From: Pipra filicauda
Lineage: Eukaryota; Chordata; Aves; Passeriformes; Pipridae
Assembly (NCBI RefSeq): GCF_003945595.2
Contig: NW_024104665.1
Span: forward strand, 2,633,651 to 2,697,650
DNA length: 64,000 nt
Reading direction: 5' to 3'
How positions within the stretch are numbered: position 1 is the stretch's first letter; each line of letters starts with the position of its first letter. A program made the position numbers and the translations under genes. The notes under the pieces were generated by a model that worked only from the letters and a program-made list of their open reading frames with translations, was not told where the DNA came from and made no database searches. Shown in pieces: positions 13,101 to 26,000 of this stretch.

Positions 13101-13698
13101 GGGACACTACAGGCTTGATGGAGTGCCATGGCCATCAACTTGACAAGTTACCATACTCTGCAGCGTTATAAAATACCAGTGGGATTTCCCTCATTCAAAG
13201 CAGTCACAGTTAGATCATCCTAGAGTCAGCCTGGAGAAAACTGAGCAGCACGTATCTCAGTGAACAGTGAACCTGGTTTTGAGCCTGAGCCTGAAATAAC
13301 TTTTGCATGTATTTGTTGTGTGAGGTCGAATCTTGTGCTCCTACATCAGGACCTATTTGTATTTGAACAGTCCCATCCATAGAGAGCTATAACCAGCAGC
13401 ACTGCAGAGCACGGGTTACTTGGGTTATGAGCCTAAGTTCACACATGGCAGGCGGCCCATTCCACAAGAACCAGGGACTCTTTGCAAAATGCAAAGCCAG
13501 TTGGTTTTATACAAGGCTGTTCCACACAAGTTAGTTTCAAGAAAGCAGCCTTCTTAGAAGTAAACTTTCCCAGTGCAGACAGGCTCTCGGCTCAGAAATG
13601 GCACATGGCTGGAGGTTAGCAGAGTTATGTTATTTGACTTCTGGCAGAACCTCAAAGTCTTTTCCCCCTCCTGTGGTCTTCAGTAAGAAGGAGGGTGG

Positions 13699-13712
13699 AA
13701 AAAAAAAAAAAA
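13699..13712 (+). repeat. Poly-A tract (14 A)
   Basis: Uninterrupted A run in the 15.1-kb intron. No retroposed sequence was recognised upstream of it. Confidence 0.9.
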
Positions 13713-13964
13713 TCAAACTCAAAGTACTGGAAAGCAGCATCCTACAGCAAAGCTGTGCAATGACATGATTACACAAATTTTCCAATACCAATACTTTGCC
13801 ATGCCAAAGGCTACAAATAAAACAAGAGAGAGATATTTCTGGGACTTCTGTACAACAAATTACCAGCTCCGAAGGCTGCTCTTTTAGCTTTCTGTATTTA
13901 TGAAGCAGAAGACATCTAGAGTTAGTCTTGTAACTCCCTGGTATGCAGTTGAGCTAAAAACTAC

Positions 13965-13979
13965 TTTTTTTTTTTTTTT
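13965..13979 (+). repeat. Poly-T tract (15 T)
   Basis: Uninterrupted T run, 250 bp from an A run of similar length. No retroposed sequence was recognised next to it. Confidence 0.9.
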
Positions 13980-15681
13980 CCAAATTCATATGACAGGGCT
14001 TTGAGCTCTTTCAAAGGTTTAGCTTGATAAATTGATTATTTTTTGAAAGTTTTCACCACATGAATTTCCATCACTTCATTCCATCATCTCCGTTCTCCGA
14101 CAAAGCAGATTTTATATATTTTTTTAATTTCTATTCTTCTCAAAACACCCTGCACCTCCTTTACATGAAAAAAATACAATGAACTAACACTGGTGTGAAG
14201 GTGGAGGAAAGCAATAACATTATTATACCAATTTAAACTAACAAACAGATTTACTCCAAAACAAAATAAAAAACACCAAGTGAAGTATAAACCCGCAAAT
14301 GTAGTGAAAAGATTGAACCATCACCTTGAGAAATGGATGGAAGGCAAGTCTTATTCACCAAAACATCAGAAATGGAAATACTGTTTATGAATACACAAAA
14401 AAGTTAATGTTTTGAAGATGTAAAAAAAAGTCAAGAAGAAAAAGCAACCATGTGTCATTAGTATGAGAAGTCTGCCTTCACAACAGACAGAAAATACCAG
14501 TTGAAAAAGTGAATGCTTTATGAAATTCAATTTGGGGAATGCGACCCTCTATTTTATTTTCAAAAGGAAAATCAGGTCTTGGAGTGGGGAAGGAAGAAAT
14601 TAGTATATTATAGGGAATGTTCAATAGCTTCTTGAACTATTCTACACCAATACATTTTGATGAAAGGAAATTACATTCAGGCATTGAAAAAGCAAAAGAA
14701 CTCCCAAACCAAAACCCAAACACAGAAAAAACCCCACCCAGTTCAGGAAACCACTGAAGAACAATAGTTTTTCCTACAGATACACACATGACAAGTGAGC
14801 TTCATTTTTAAGAACCACATATGCAATCCAAAATTTTTTAATTTAAGATTCTCGGAGAAGTTTGTTCCATAGTATGAAGTACGTAGTTGAAAGAACACCA
14901 GCAAGAACTTTACAGAACTAGCACAGAAATGTGATTGAAAATTGATGTTTGGGAATAATTTCCCATTTCCCCAGACTTGTGAACCATTTTCCTGTTAAAT
15001 TTGAACTGTTTTTTGACTCATTTAAGATTAATAGTGAGTGCCTCTAATACTCTCTTTTCAAACAGTCACTGCACTACAATATTGGCAACATGCTAAATTA
15101 TCTCCTTACAAAAAAGGCAGAAAAAGCAGATGAAGACCCATTATTTTTTCTCTATTATGCTCACTCTCTTTGCCTGAACAGAAAGAAAGTAAGAATGACT
15201 GTACACGGACCAAGGGTCCAGCCAGCCATCACCCTCTCTGACAGTGACCTGCAGCAGGAATATACCAAAAAGTTTAACAACATAGCAAGAATAAAGAGCT
15301 GGTTTACTGATACTCTCTACTAACATCCCGAAACCCACACAGGTGGCCTTACTCAGTCTCACAACTCGGTTGCCAAGCAACCTCCTAATACTCCTTTAAA
15401 ACTCGAAAAAGAGAAACCAACAACAAAACCCTCAAACCCCACCGCTGTTCACCTCCACCCAGCCAACTACAAACAGTAAAGCTGCACACTGAATGTGGGA
15501 GGCTAAAACTACCAGAAAACACCACCTATTTCAATATCTTTTTGTTTTGGTTGCTTGGTTTTTTATATGTTTGTTTTGTTTTTTTAAATTACACCACACT
15601 GAATACATTTATCTCAAGGAGAAAGTTAAGAGGTGAGCAAATTATCTTGTGGATATTTTACTTGCTTTTTTAGAGTTAAGA

Positions 15682-15718
15682 AAAAACAAAACAAAACAAA
15701 GAAAGAAAAAAGAAAACA
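15682..15718 (+). repeat. A-rich low-complexity tract with CAAAA units
   Basis: Consists of AAAACAAAACAAAACAAAG followed by AAAGAAAAAAGAAAACA. Simple sequence only. Confidence 0.85.
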
Positions 15719-17495
15719 CATCTTAGCTCCAAGTGTGCCTAAGGATCTATGGCTGTACAGACTCAGCAAGACTGATAATGTCCATTAAGAGACAGAAACT
15801 CTTTTTGCAAATTTTAAAAACCCATTGCTTTAAGTTAGTGTTGCAAGCCTGTATGCTCATAATAAAATAATTTACTATCTGGGGAGAAAGACATTTTAAA
15901 AAACTCTATGCATAGTATTAACTGCATAATGGAGAATGCAACACTATGAAAAAGAGGCTACAACAAACTGACAAAATAAAAATGTGCTAGACAGGGGGTA
16001 AATATTACACATACAGCTGTGGCTTTTTACAAGCAAGTGAAAGAGAAAATACATCTCTTAAGGAAAATACCTATACCATGCACCAGAATTTCTTAAGAGA
16101 TAACCTGAAAACATTTCCTTTCCAGAGATGATAAAAATAATAAAGATAATAAAAAAGTCACTAGAAAAACAACGAAAGAGTCAGTATTAATGTTACTGAT
16201 GTATTAAAAGGGGCAGTTCTGAAAAAATACTTTGAAAATGTAGAATTTATTTAAAATCTGTAATGATCAGAGCCTGGCTCTTACATATTTGCTGCAAGAG
16301 AAGGAGGTTTGAATTATGAAGCTTGAGTATCTTTCTACTAAATTGGGTCTCCGGTGTTTGCAGGTTTTTTCTCTTTCTAACAGTATCAATGGATTTAATT
16401 TAGCTACATAAATTACCATTCTCATTTAAAGCCTTAAATATGCTTATGCTGAATCAAGTCAACAGATCCACCAAATCCACCACAATGTCTCCAATCAGGC
16501 AGAAAGCAGATGCACAGGAAAGCATTAAAACAGTGACACTTGCCAAAACATCTGTCTCAATCTTTAAGGTTGCTGATGAAATTGTTGAGCCAACTGTGAT
16601 GTCTACATACTCAGTAACCTCACTGGACTTTTTTTGCATGACTCTCTTAAATCACTGGTTAAAAATTCAGACAGGTTTAAAACCAAGACTATCTTATATC
16701 ATGGAGTTCCACAGCTAAACTAAAATTACATGAAAAATGTCATTATTTTGTTCCTTTACCTCTGCCATCTTGGAAGGGATGCTAATTTCCTGTTCCTTTT
16801 CTATGTGACCCATAGAATTAATTTTTTTCCATGTCATCCCTTAGTTGTTCCTTTTCCAGGATATAATAAGAAATCTCAGGCTATTTAATCACTCCTCAGG
16901 TAGAAACTGTTCTATACTTGCTGTCAGTCTTTATGCTGCTTCTGATTCCTACTGTATCTTATTTGTGATTTACACAATATTTGAACATACAACACGGATT
17001 AATATACAAACATAGGTGTGTTTTCTCCCCTCTTGAGCTTTACCAAGAACCAGAGTGATTTTTTTCAAACAAAAAATCTGCTCAATCAACTGTTTCATTC
17101 ACGAGCATCAATTCACAATTATTTACACCAAGTTTTATGTACCATATCATCACTCTCACACTTGTGTAATTCTCAAAGATCAACTCTGTCTTGATTACCC
17201 GAACTCAGGTAACACTGATAGAAGACTTCTCAACCCACTAGACACCCCCCTTCTCCAAACCACTTATGATGTTGGTTTTGATGATCACAAAGAGACACAG
17301 GTTTTATCAGAGATCCACACCAGGCTGTACTGGCCTGGCAACCTCACTCCACGGTGCAAAATGTAGAATATTCCCAGTCATCTATCTATGCAAGGACTTA
17401 TGCTCTTTGTCCACAACAGATTCCTTTCAAGTTTTGGGAGGGAATTCTCACAGGTAGGAACTCTCAAAAGCAATTGATGAGACTAAGTAGATTTC

Positions 17496-17512
17496 AAAAA
17501 AAAAAAAAAAAA
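17496..17512 (+). repeat. Poly-A tract (17 A)
   Basis: Longest homopolymer seen, followed by AGAGAAAGTAAAGAAAG. It is about 500 bp upstream (in window coordinates) of exon D. No transposon body was recognised before it. Confidence 0.9.
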
Positions 17513-18007
17513 GAGAAAGTAAAGAAAGTTCTATGTAGGTCACCTCAAGATAGATGAATTTACGAAAAATGTTTCCAAAACTATCTTGGATTGTTTGTGG
17601 ACAGCTAAATCCTTTTGATAGTTTAAACGATTGCTATGGTATTTTCCTACTAATTTTTTTGAAAGGTCAAAGTCAGAAAAATAGGAACATAAAAACCTTG
17701 TACATGGGCATATTTTTCTTAGTCAAGAAGAAACAGTTGTCCTCAAAGTGTCTGCTTCTGTAGGAATTTTCATTCATGGGGTTTTTTTTCTTTAATGACT
17801 GAACTACAGTGTTTTTTCATCTTTACTTTTTAGATAAAAATCATCTTTGTTAAAAAATCAGCAAGCCAGTAAGGCATCTAAGTTTTACATATTTCTAGAG
17901 AAATAAATGTGTCCATCTTGCTAAATAAAAATAAAAAAATCAGCCAAGCCTTTCATATGTTAGTAAAATATGTGAATAAATCACAGATATTTTTTGTTTT
18001 ATCTTAC

Positions 18008-18123
18008 CTTTTAGCCAGCCATAGTTTGGTTCCCAAACAGGTAATGATGTCAGTCAGTCCCTGCTGAAAGTCCAAACTAACGAACTGCTTTGATTCTAAG
18101 TATGACTGCAGCAAATGAAATAC
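18008..18123 (-). CDS. THADA: THADA internal exon D, 116 nt
   Basis: The minus-strand acceptor is AATTTATTTAG behind a long T-rich tract; the donor is AAAAG/GTAAGA. The exon starts in phase 0, matching the phase-0 end of the exon 27.4 kb upstream. It encodes VFHLLQSYLESKQF, then DFQQGLTDIITC and TKLWLAK, with the split AG completing to Arg in the next exon. Human THADA has VFHLLQAYSDSKH and KLWLAKR at the same place, which ties this exon directly after HGTLLQ. It is another helical solenoid segment. The middle (positions 15-30) is more divergent than the ends. No stop or frameshift is present. Confidence 0.95.
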
Positions 18124-21100
18124 CTAAATAAATTAAAAAAAAAAAAATTAAAAAACAATTCGAAACTAGAGTTTGTAGCCACTGCTCTTCCTCCAAATAA
18201 CCCTAAGATGAAACAGCCACCTGAAAAACGAACAACTGCTACTCAAGGAAAAATATATATTCATTTAGCCTAACAGTCAACAGGATCCTTAAATCCTTAA
18301 GTTGCCTAGTCTTTAAAATTCACTTAATAATTGAACAGCAAAGCATAAAAAGTGCTGAAGATGTTAACCTCCATGAAGTGAATGGAAGGTAGCAGGATGA
18401 ACACTACTCCTCTGGCCCTTGCCAACTCAAGCATCTCTCAACTTTCAGCTTTCTTCTGGTGCTGCTGCTCACCAGTGCCAGCACAACTGCTTGTGGAGCT
18501 CGCTGGCAGCTTGGCACACTGGATGGAGTGGGGTTGGCTGCATCATACAAGTACAACCAGGGAGACAAGGAAGGGTCTTAAAAATACCATGAAGGAAAGA
18601 ATTCAAGAAACCAGAACAGAAAGCACAACCTGTAGCTTTCTGGTCAGACAGCTAAAAAGTTTCTGTTCTTAAAAGACCACCCTTTGCTATTTAAAAACAG
18701 GTTTTTCCAAGTAGAATTGAATATATCAAAAAGTGTTAGGAAAAAAAAATTAGTTAAAAAAAATGTACAGTCACCTAGATCATAAGCATGAAATGATACT
18801 ATTGGACAATGAAAGAAAGCTGACACCGACTGCACTGTGGAGAAGGACTCTCCAAGCCCATCCTCTCTGCATGTGGGAGAGGGTGCACGACACACACTTC
18901 TGACACAAGTGACAACATCCATATAATGCCACTTAGTTTTTACTTTTACCATTAACATGCAAGTGAACAGGAAACACCTGGATGAGTTAATTTCTACATG
19001 AAAAAAACATGGAGATAAACAGTGCAGTACAGAAGCCTGAAGGGAAAGATCTTACTCAGGTTTAGGAGTTTTGCACATATATGCAGTTTAGAAGCTGGAA
19101 TGGGAGGAACAGGGTGATAACACTCCCTCCTCCTTTGAGTTACAGCCTCAAAACCTGAAATTCTGTTTGCTACACAGGTAAGTTACATTGATAGACAAGG
19201 TTTCTATGCAAACTGAAAAAGTACATCCACCATTATTTACTGAAACTGGCCACATGCAGAATTTAGGAAGCTATAGCGGTGTTTATCAGATCATTTCTGA
19301 AAATACATAGAAGAGCATTTTATAAGGAAACACTCTTGAACATGTCAGAGTATTAGCACTTCATACTTGCAAAGTGACAATTTAATGACTAATGGATCAA
19401 GCTGGGGCCTTCACTTCACTTTGGGAAAAGAAAAACCTTTGTATCCAGATTTTTACATCTCAGATCTTGGTTTCCCACATTCCAGCTGTCACTTGCTCCA
19501 GGGGTTATATTTTTTTGTTTGTTTGCTTGTTTTGGAAACACAAGCACTGCCACATAGCATTAGCTTGACACAATTTCATCTGGGTTATTTTTTGTGAAAT
19601 TATTCAAGTGGAAAAACAGCTGCAGTCATTTCAAATAAGCACGGAAACAGAAGAGAAGAGAGTCAAGAATACCTAATCCATATGTTTGAGGCAGGCTCTA
19701 AACATTCTTCGATGAAACAAATGCCTGTCTAACTGTTCTAATCCTGAAAACAGCCAACAAAGCAGATTCCAAAATACTTGTATGCAACCTCCTTCAGTGT
19801 TTCACCCTCAAAATCCAAGCTCTTGAGGTAAGGTGTTCCTCTCCACTCCCACCCTTGTCCTCACGGTACACAACTGTTCTCTGGACACTATTCAGTCAGT
19901 CCAGATTTTTTCCTAGTGAGGTACTTATTAAACACAGAGATCCCACTGGGGCCCTTTGACAGGAACAGTGAAACAAACTCTCATCTCCTTTTGTTAGCAG
20001 GTGTGCTGTGGGCAAGACACATCCTGGAAAAACAGCTTGTGCTTCTTTTTTTTTTAAAATCTTGTGAAGTCCTCTGAACTGAACATCATTTTTTTGATGG
20101 TATCTTTCTAAAATGGCCTTTCTGAATTTTGATCTTTTTCTACAAAGCACTTCACAAAAGTGCGAGCTTGCAAATATTTCAGAGTGTCACCAGAGATCTT
20201 TACCTTGAATATTCTTCTTTAGTCTGCTCTTGTCTGTGCAACTCCCTGCTTATTAAAATGGTTTAGGTAAGTATCCACTCAAATTAGCCTTCACGAAAAC
20301 CAACGCACCAAGTTGCCACTACTAATAGTTTCTCTGTATTTTTTATGGCTTGCCCTTAATGTCTGTTAAGTAATGGACATGACAGAAGAAAAAGACTGAC
20401 AAAGGAAAATATATAAGCAAAGGCTCTTCTTACTGCCTTTTATATCCACTGCTAATTGAAAACCATTTGGTGCCTTAACCTTTCCAATTTTATTCTTCTG
20501 TGCTTGTGTTCATTTCCAGGAATGAGAACAGATTTACCTCTAAGCAATAACACAAAATCTGTTTCACAATTATGAAGGGGCTATCATATTTTTCCTAGAA
20601 GCTTAAATTAATTTAATCTCTTCAGCTTTGAAAACAACTCTCAAAGTGCCTCCCACATAAAGACAGGAAACCTAAGTAGTTTGATACTTCAAGCAAAAGG
20701 TCTTGAAAGAGAAAGGACTATGTATACTAAGGAGGTCAAATTTGTGGATTTAAATTTGTCCAGGTAGGAAATACAGTACTGAAAATGCAATCAAAATTCC
20801 TCTAGAGTTGATTATCTATATGAACCACATCCTTTCAATACTATTCAGATGGTAAAAATCACAGTGCACGAGCCATATTTAAGCAGTAGAATCAGAAAGT
20901 GCAACTCATGCAAGAGTTTGATGCACTTCCGAAAAATGCTATTATCCATCAAAAATAATGCTCAACTACAGTTTATCCTGGTTTGACTTTTGACATATTC
21001 AAAATCCTGATTTTCTTGTTATTTCATTGCAAGCCCTCTATCATATATTGTGGTCGCCTCACCAAATCTTAGAGACCTAGAAAGCTTTCCCACAAAGGAA

Positions 21101-21614
21101 TTCTTCTTTCAGCATGAGATTTTAGAATGCCTAAACTAAATTTGAAATTGTAATTAACATCAGCATGTTTTATTAAAAGCCCAACTTTATGTAAGCAAAA
21201 ACCAGAGGCAACCAAACAAGGAATCTGTAAAAGTTAGCTTCAGTAGTGCTTCACTTCCCTCATGTGTGACACATCACTCTTTGGCTTCCATGTAGCTTCC
21301 ATGATCTAAGACTACAAGCCAGGCAATGCCCGCATGAGGAGGTAGCAAGTTTTTCGAGACTGTTTGATATAGATAATAAAACAGACAGGCTCTCCAGCAC
21401 ATGGCTGGAAAATTCAGCTCCAAAATTCTACATGATTTAAAATCCTCTGCTCAATTCCTCACACATAAATGCAATGAGGTCATGATGTTCTTTGTGTATG
21501 TGGCATTGTTTGTTATTACACCAAGGAAATAAATTAATGATTTTTTTTTTCTTTTTAAAGGTAGTTTTACCAAAGATTTGCACTAACTGTAGAGGCAGGT
21601 TTATGAAGACTTAC

Positions 21615-21755
21615 CAGTTGACAATGATTATCTTTAAATTTGACATGAACTAAATACCAAGAAAGCAGCCTGAAAACATCTTTGACACGTTCAGAGTTCT
21701 TTTCATAGGACTCAAGATACAGCATTCAAGGAATTGTCTGCAGTTCCGTGGAATC
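21615..21755 (-). other. Exon-like island, 141 nt, phase 0 on both sides, one in-frame TGA
   Basis: On the minus strand an acceptor (CTATCTTTAATGCAG) and a full donor (CTG/GTAAGT) enclose 141 nt. Read in the THADA phase it gives DSTELQTIP, a TGA stop, then MLYLESYEKNSERVK, DVFRLLSWYL and HVKFKDNHCQL, and it would fit between exons C and D without shifting the frame. Human THADA has no such segment between HGTLLQ and VFHLL as I recall. It may be a poison exon, a decayed or lineage-specific exon, or a chance pair of splice sites. I do not recognise the peptide. Confidence 0.3.
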
Positions 21756-23004
21756 CTGCATTAAAGATAGTGAGTTCATGGACGCTCAAAAACATTTTCT
21801 TTCCCTAAGCAGACTGCTCAGGAGTCAGGCTAATACACCAACAGGACTGTAGAGACTTCCCATCAAGCTGGGGAAGAGTTGTTAAAATAGTGCAAGCCAT
21901 GGGAAGTCCAGATACTTGGATATATAATGGGCAAATGTCTAGTGCTTGACCATTCTGAGACCCTTTGGTGAAGTTCTACTAAATCTGAGCCAGCATGTCT
22001 TAACCTGCTGCAGGTAAAACCACCTGCATGGGAAGACTATTTAGTGCAAAATAACACAGAAAAAAACCCAAACAAGTCCCACCAAGCTCAGGTGTGACAC
22101 TTCATCCTAATGAGCAAAACCCCAGGACCGAGCATGCCAATGAAACTGTTCTGCTCTCCAGCCATTCCAAGCTTCCAGTACCTTTCTTCCCCCTCCTTGG
22201 CGTTGTTGATGCTTCACCCTTGTTTTTCAGCTGTAGAAGCCTCAAGAAAATGGGAAAAATCAGAGGAGGGTGGGGGACGGAAAACAGCACAGATATCTTT
22301 CTGTCCTGTTCACATCCATCCCCCACCAAACAGCAGCCTTCGGATGCAACACAGACTTCTGTGTCTCCCTGTCGTGACATGAGAAAGTTGAGCGTTTTCT
22401 TTGTACCCAAGCAGGCCTTAAGACATAACATCTGCTATTTTCCAAGTGTTCCTTTTGGATGATCAAGTGAAAAAATGCACATTGCTTTTTTAAAAAAACA
22501 AATACTTAAATGATTAGACATCAGCTAAGTCAAAAATATAAATCACGAGAAGCAGGAATAGACATTTTTCTCCCCCACACCAACTTTGATATGATATGCA
22601 GCAGATCATTATCTTTAGCAGCTCAGCATATCAGCTTGAATTGCTGTGAAATACACAATTAAAATAATGAAGCAATGCAATGATAAAGGAAACTCCTATC
22701 AAACACAAAATTTACCAAGTGAAAAATTTTTTTATGCCAAGAGAGCTCTCCTGCATGCATATACAGACACTGCAAAAATATCATAACCTCTTAATAGTCA
22801 CAAAGTTGATCTAGTATGACACATTTTCTGTCTAACAAATAAAAACTAACATTTCATAGCACTAGCAATAATTTTACAGGAGGAAATAAGGTTTTCAAAA
22901 TTTACAATAAACTTTTAATTTCAGACATGAAACAGTGATTAAGTGGATACTTGGTGTACATGCACACATGTTTGTATTTGAAAGAAAGCACAGCCTTCAG
23001 CATG

Positions 23005-23025
23005 TTGCTGCACAAAGTGCAGCAA
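23005..23025. repeat. Perfect 9-bp inverted repeat with 3-nt loop
   Basis: TTGCTGCAC, AAA, GTGCAGCAA. It is a short GC-containing hairpin in otherwise AT-rich intron, with no T-run typical of a Pol III terminator directly behind it. Confidence 0.9.
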
Positions 23026-26000
23026 AACCACATTGAAGGTTATACAGTTGCACACTTCTCAATGAAGTAGCAACATTAAACTTTTCTCCCCTTAAGATGA
23101 CCTGAAGCAATAAAAACCTCTTCATAAATGCCCTCAGCTCTGTTTGGATGAAATTAAGTATACAGTACTAATATTCACATTCCTAAGTGCAAGACTGAAA
23201 CAATGCTCCCAGTGTTCATTTCAGTGCTTATTGAAAAAGAAAAAAAGACCAACTGACATCACCCTAAACTTTACATTCTCAGCATAGATCCTTTAACTCC
23301 CTAAAAAAATATAAAGAATACAGATGTTTCACCAGCTGAAAGAAAACACTGTGTAAATACTGAGCTTCGAAAAATATGCTACTCACCAAGCTGTGAAGGT
23401 TGAAGTAACAAGGAGAACCAAAAAGGGTGTTTGTTTGCAAAATGGCAGCAGTAAGGAGATTATTGCACTAAGCTAAACATGGTTCTTTGGAATTCTTCCA
23501 TCAAAAGCTTTTGCTTAAGTATTAACATGAGAAAACCTCAAACAAGATTTTTCTTTTCTTCTCTCATTTAAAGGCAGATAAAATTTTATTCTTGTTCTAT
23601 GATAAAAACAACTGCCAAGTTATCTCTGTATTTGGAAAATTAGGTGCAATTTTTCATTTTCTTTTTACTAGAACCATGTAGATAAAAACTGGCAAGCTGC
23701 TGTGACAGGTGAAGGCATTTTTATTAGGAAGATAAAAAGTTCAAAGTTATAATAATAAGCTCTAGGGAAAAACAAGTCCTAAAAATCCCTTTTATTCTTA
23801 AAGATGAAAAGTGCCAGTGTGGTAATTACAATGGGACTAAGAACATCAACTTCCACCCCCAGTTTTCCAAGATGGGAGAGTTTCTATCTGCTTACCTTCT
23901 GATATCATCCTGGTCTGTTAAAAAGTTGTATTTGTGGAAAAGAAATACAGTATTTTATCATAAGCAAGTATGGTATGAACACAGTCCTGGAGTTCATGCT
24001 GCTCTCCCAAACAAAAGCAGCCATACACATTGCAGAGTAATGCTTTAAAATTAGTCTAGAACCACAGCACACAAATGTGCTGCAGCAGGCAGTGCTTGGT
24101 GGCACTCCTGTGCCCTGTGTCCTCACGGCTATGACCCATCCTCTGCCACACTGAGGTTCAGCAACTGTGTGGATAGATCAGCTCTATTACAGTCATAAAA
24201 GCTTTTCTTCATCTGAGGTATCGAATTATGAGAAAAGTTTTTATTCATTGTTTGTGGGAGAGAGTAAATACCCTGAGTTTATTTCCACACTTAAATGACA
24301 ATATATTGAAGAGTAATTTCAAATATTTATCAATTCTCTTGCCATCCCCAAATAGATGAGTTAGAAAAGCCATCATTCTTCTCATAGTCCTAGATCGTTT
24401 AGATATACCAGACTGTTACAGGCATCACCCTCTTTGTTCCTACCACTTATTTTCTTTGAAGTCTTTAATATCATGACAGTAATTTCAGAACAGATCAGAT
24501 TATTATTTCTGCCAAATATACATTATATGATTGCCATATATGACTACTATATATGAATATTGCTTCCTTAAATTTGTTTTTGATGGACTAATAAACTCTG
24601 AAGTTCAGATATTTCCCTTTGCAAATATTTTTCTGAAAACTGTATAAAATTTTTTTCTTCCTTTAAAGCATCAGCTGATTCACAATTCAATTTTTTCAAT
24701 AATTTTAGCTTTGTTTTGTCAGCACATTTCATCATCTAATTACACAGTTTTGCTTTATTATTAATCAGAAATTATTGCATTTAAATCCTTCTTCCAAATA
24801 TATCCATCAAAATTCATAAAGCTGGGTTTATATATGAATTAAGTTGTTTTTATTAAAATGAAGGCAAGCATGGTATGATTAAGAAGTTGTAAAATAAGGT
24901 TTGAAAACATCTCAAGTCATGAATAAAAATATGACACTAGTTAACTCTGTATAACTGAGCAAGAATAACACAGCTATTTAATAATCTGAAAATGATGAAT
25001 GTGCCATAACTAATGAAAGATGGAAAATGCCGAAAAATAGCAAAGTAGCTCTCAGCGACAGATATATACCATAAAACATCTATTATTAAACATGTATTCT
25101 TAAAACTGAAGATAAGTTCCTGCTTTTGCCTAAAACAAGCCAACAAATGCGAAATTTCACAGATCAAAGTTCTTGCAAGACAATTTTGCTAGGTTTTTCC
25201 TTCAGGTTTTACTTCCTATTTTAGTCAGGGTAAAACTGAATTTCAGCTTAAACTTTGTGTATGCAACTGAAATTTTGTATTAGAAGAAAACTAAACGATG
25301 AGAAGTTTGCTGCCAAGAAACTTCAAATTCTTTAGTATTACTTACTTGAAAGACCCAGCTGAATTTTCTCCTAAATGTACACAGTTTGGCTATTCACACA
25401 GAAACCTGGTATGACATCTAACTTTATAATGATTAGGAATTTTTACCATTAATATTTAAGATACTTTTTAAGGTATCATTCATCTTATTACTAAAGATAC
25501 ATTTGCAGGGCAGAAAAGCCCAACCCAAAGACCTATGAACAGACCAGCTGATGAGAAAACAGAAAACCCCAATAATCAACTGCACTAAGAAGAGGCAAAT
25601 CTGCCCAATGGGTCAAAGAAAAGGCAGATCTGACTGGGTCTCACACACATCCTCCTAACCAGCTAGCTTGACCAGAGATGAAAGAGGCTACTGTGGAGCT
25701 GGTGGCATTTCCATTCTCTGCAAACATACCTATTATCTTCCCACAGCATGTAACCAAAACCTGAAAGCATAAAGACCACACCAGACTGTGCACTGAAAGC
25801 AGTTAAGAATTGTCCTCAACCTGTATTTCTGATCAGAACAAACAGCAGGAAGGATACAGTGAAGTCTCTTCTTCCAAGTCTATACCCTGTCATCCTCAAA
25901 GGATATAAAGCTACACACACATCCCCCAACAGCATTTTTTCCCCTCTTCTTTTTTGGAGGTGGCAGTAAACAATTTGAAATTATTCTTTACTAGCTATGT

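Larger units (their letters stand above)
2900..18007 (-). other. THADA: THADA intron, 15.1 kb
   Basis: It holds a CR1 3' end with a nested LTR (6128-7197), interlocked inverted repeats at 3107-3137 and homopolymer tracts near 13699, 13965 and 17496. T/G-rich (15538-15590) and A-rich (15682-15718) low-complexity patches are also present. The open frames inside (for example plus strand 7656-8036, 126 codons) resemble no family I know and have no splice context, so I treat them as chance frames. Confidence 0.85.

Noticed and set aside
17055..17457. Overlapping plus-strand open frames, considered as retroviral or transposase remnants
   Set aside because: No catalytic or zinc-binding motif of pol, integrase or transposase families can be seen.
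23896..23914. Possible 19-nt minus-strand microexon with CAG acceptor and GTAAGC donor
   Set aside because: Its length is not a multiple of three, so inclusion between exons C and D would shift the THADA frame. A 19-nt space between two common short motifs is expected by chance in 27 kb.
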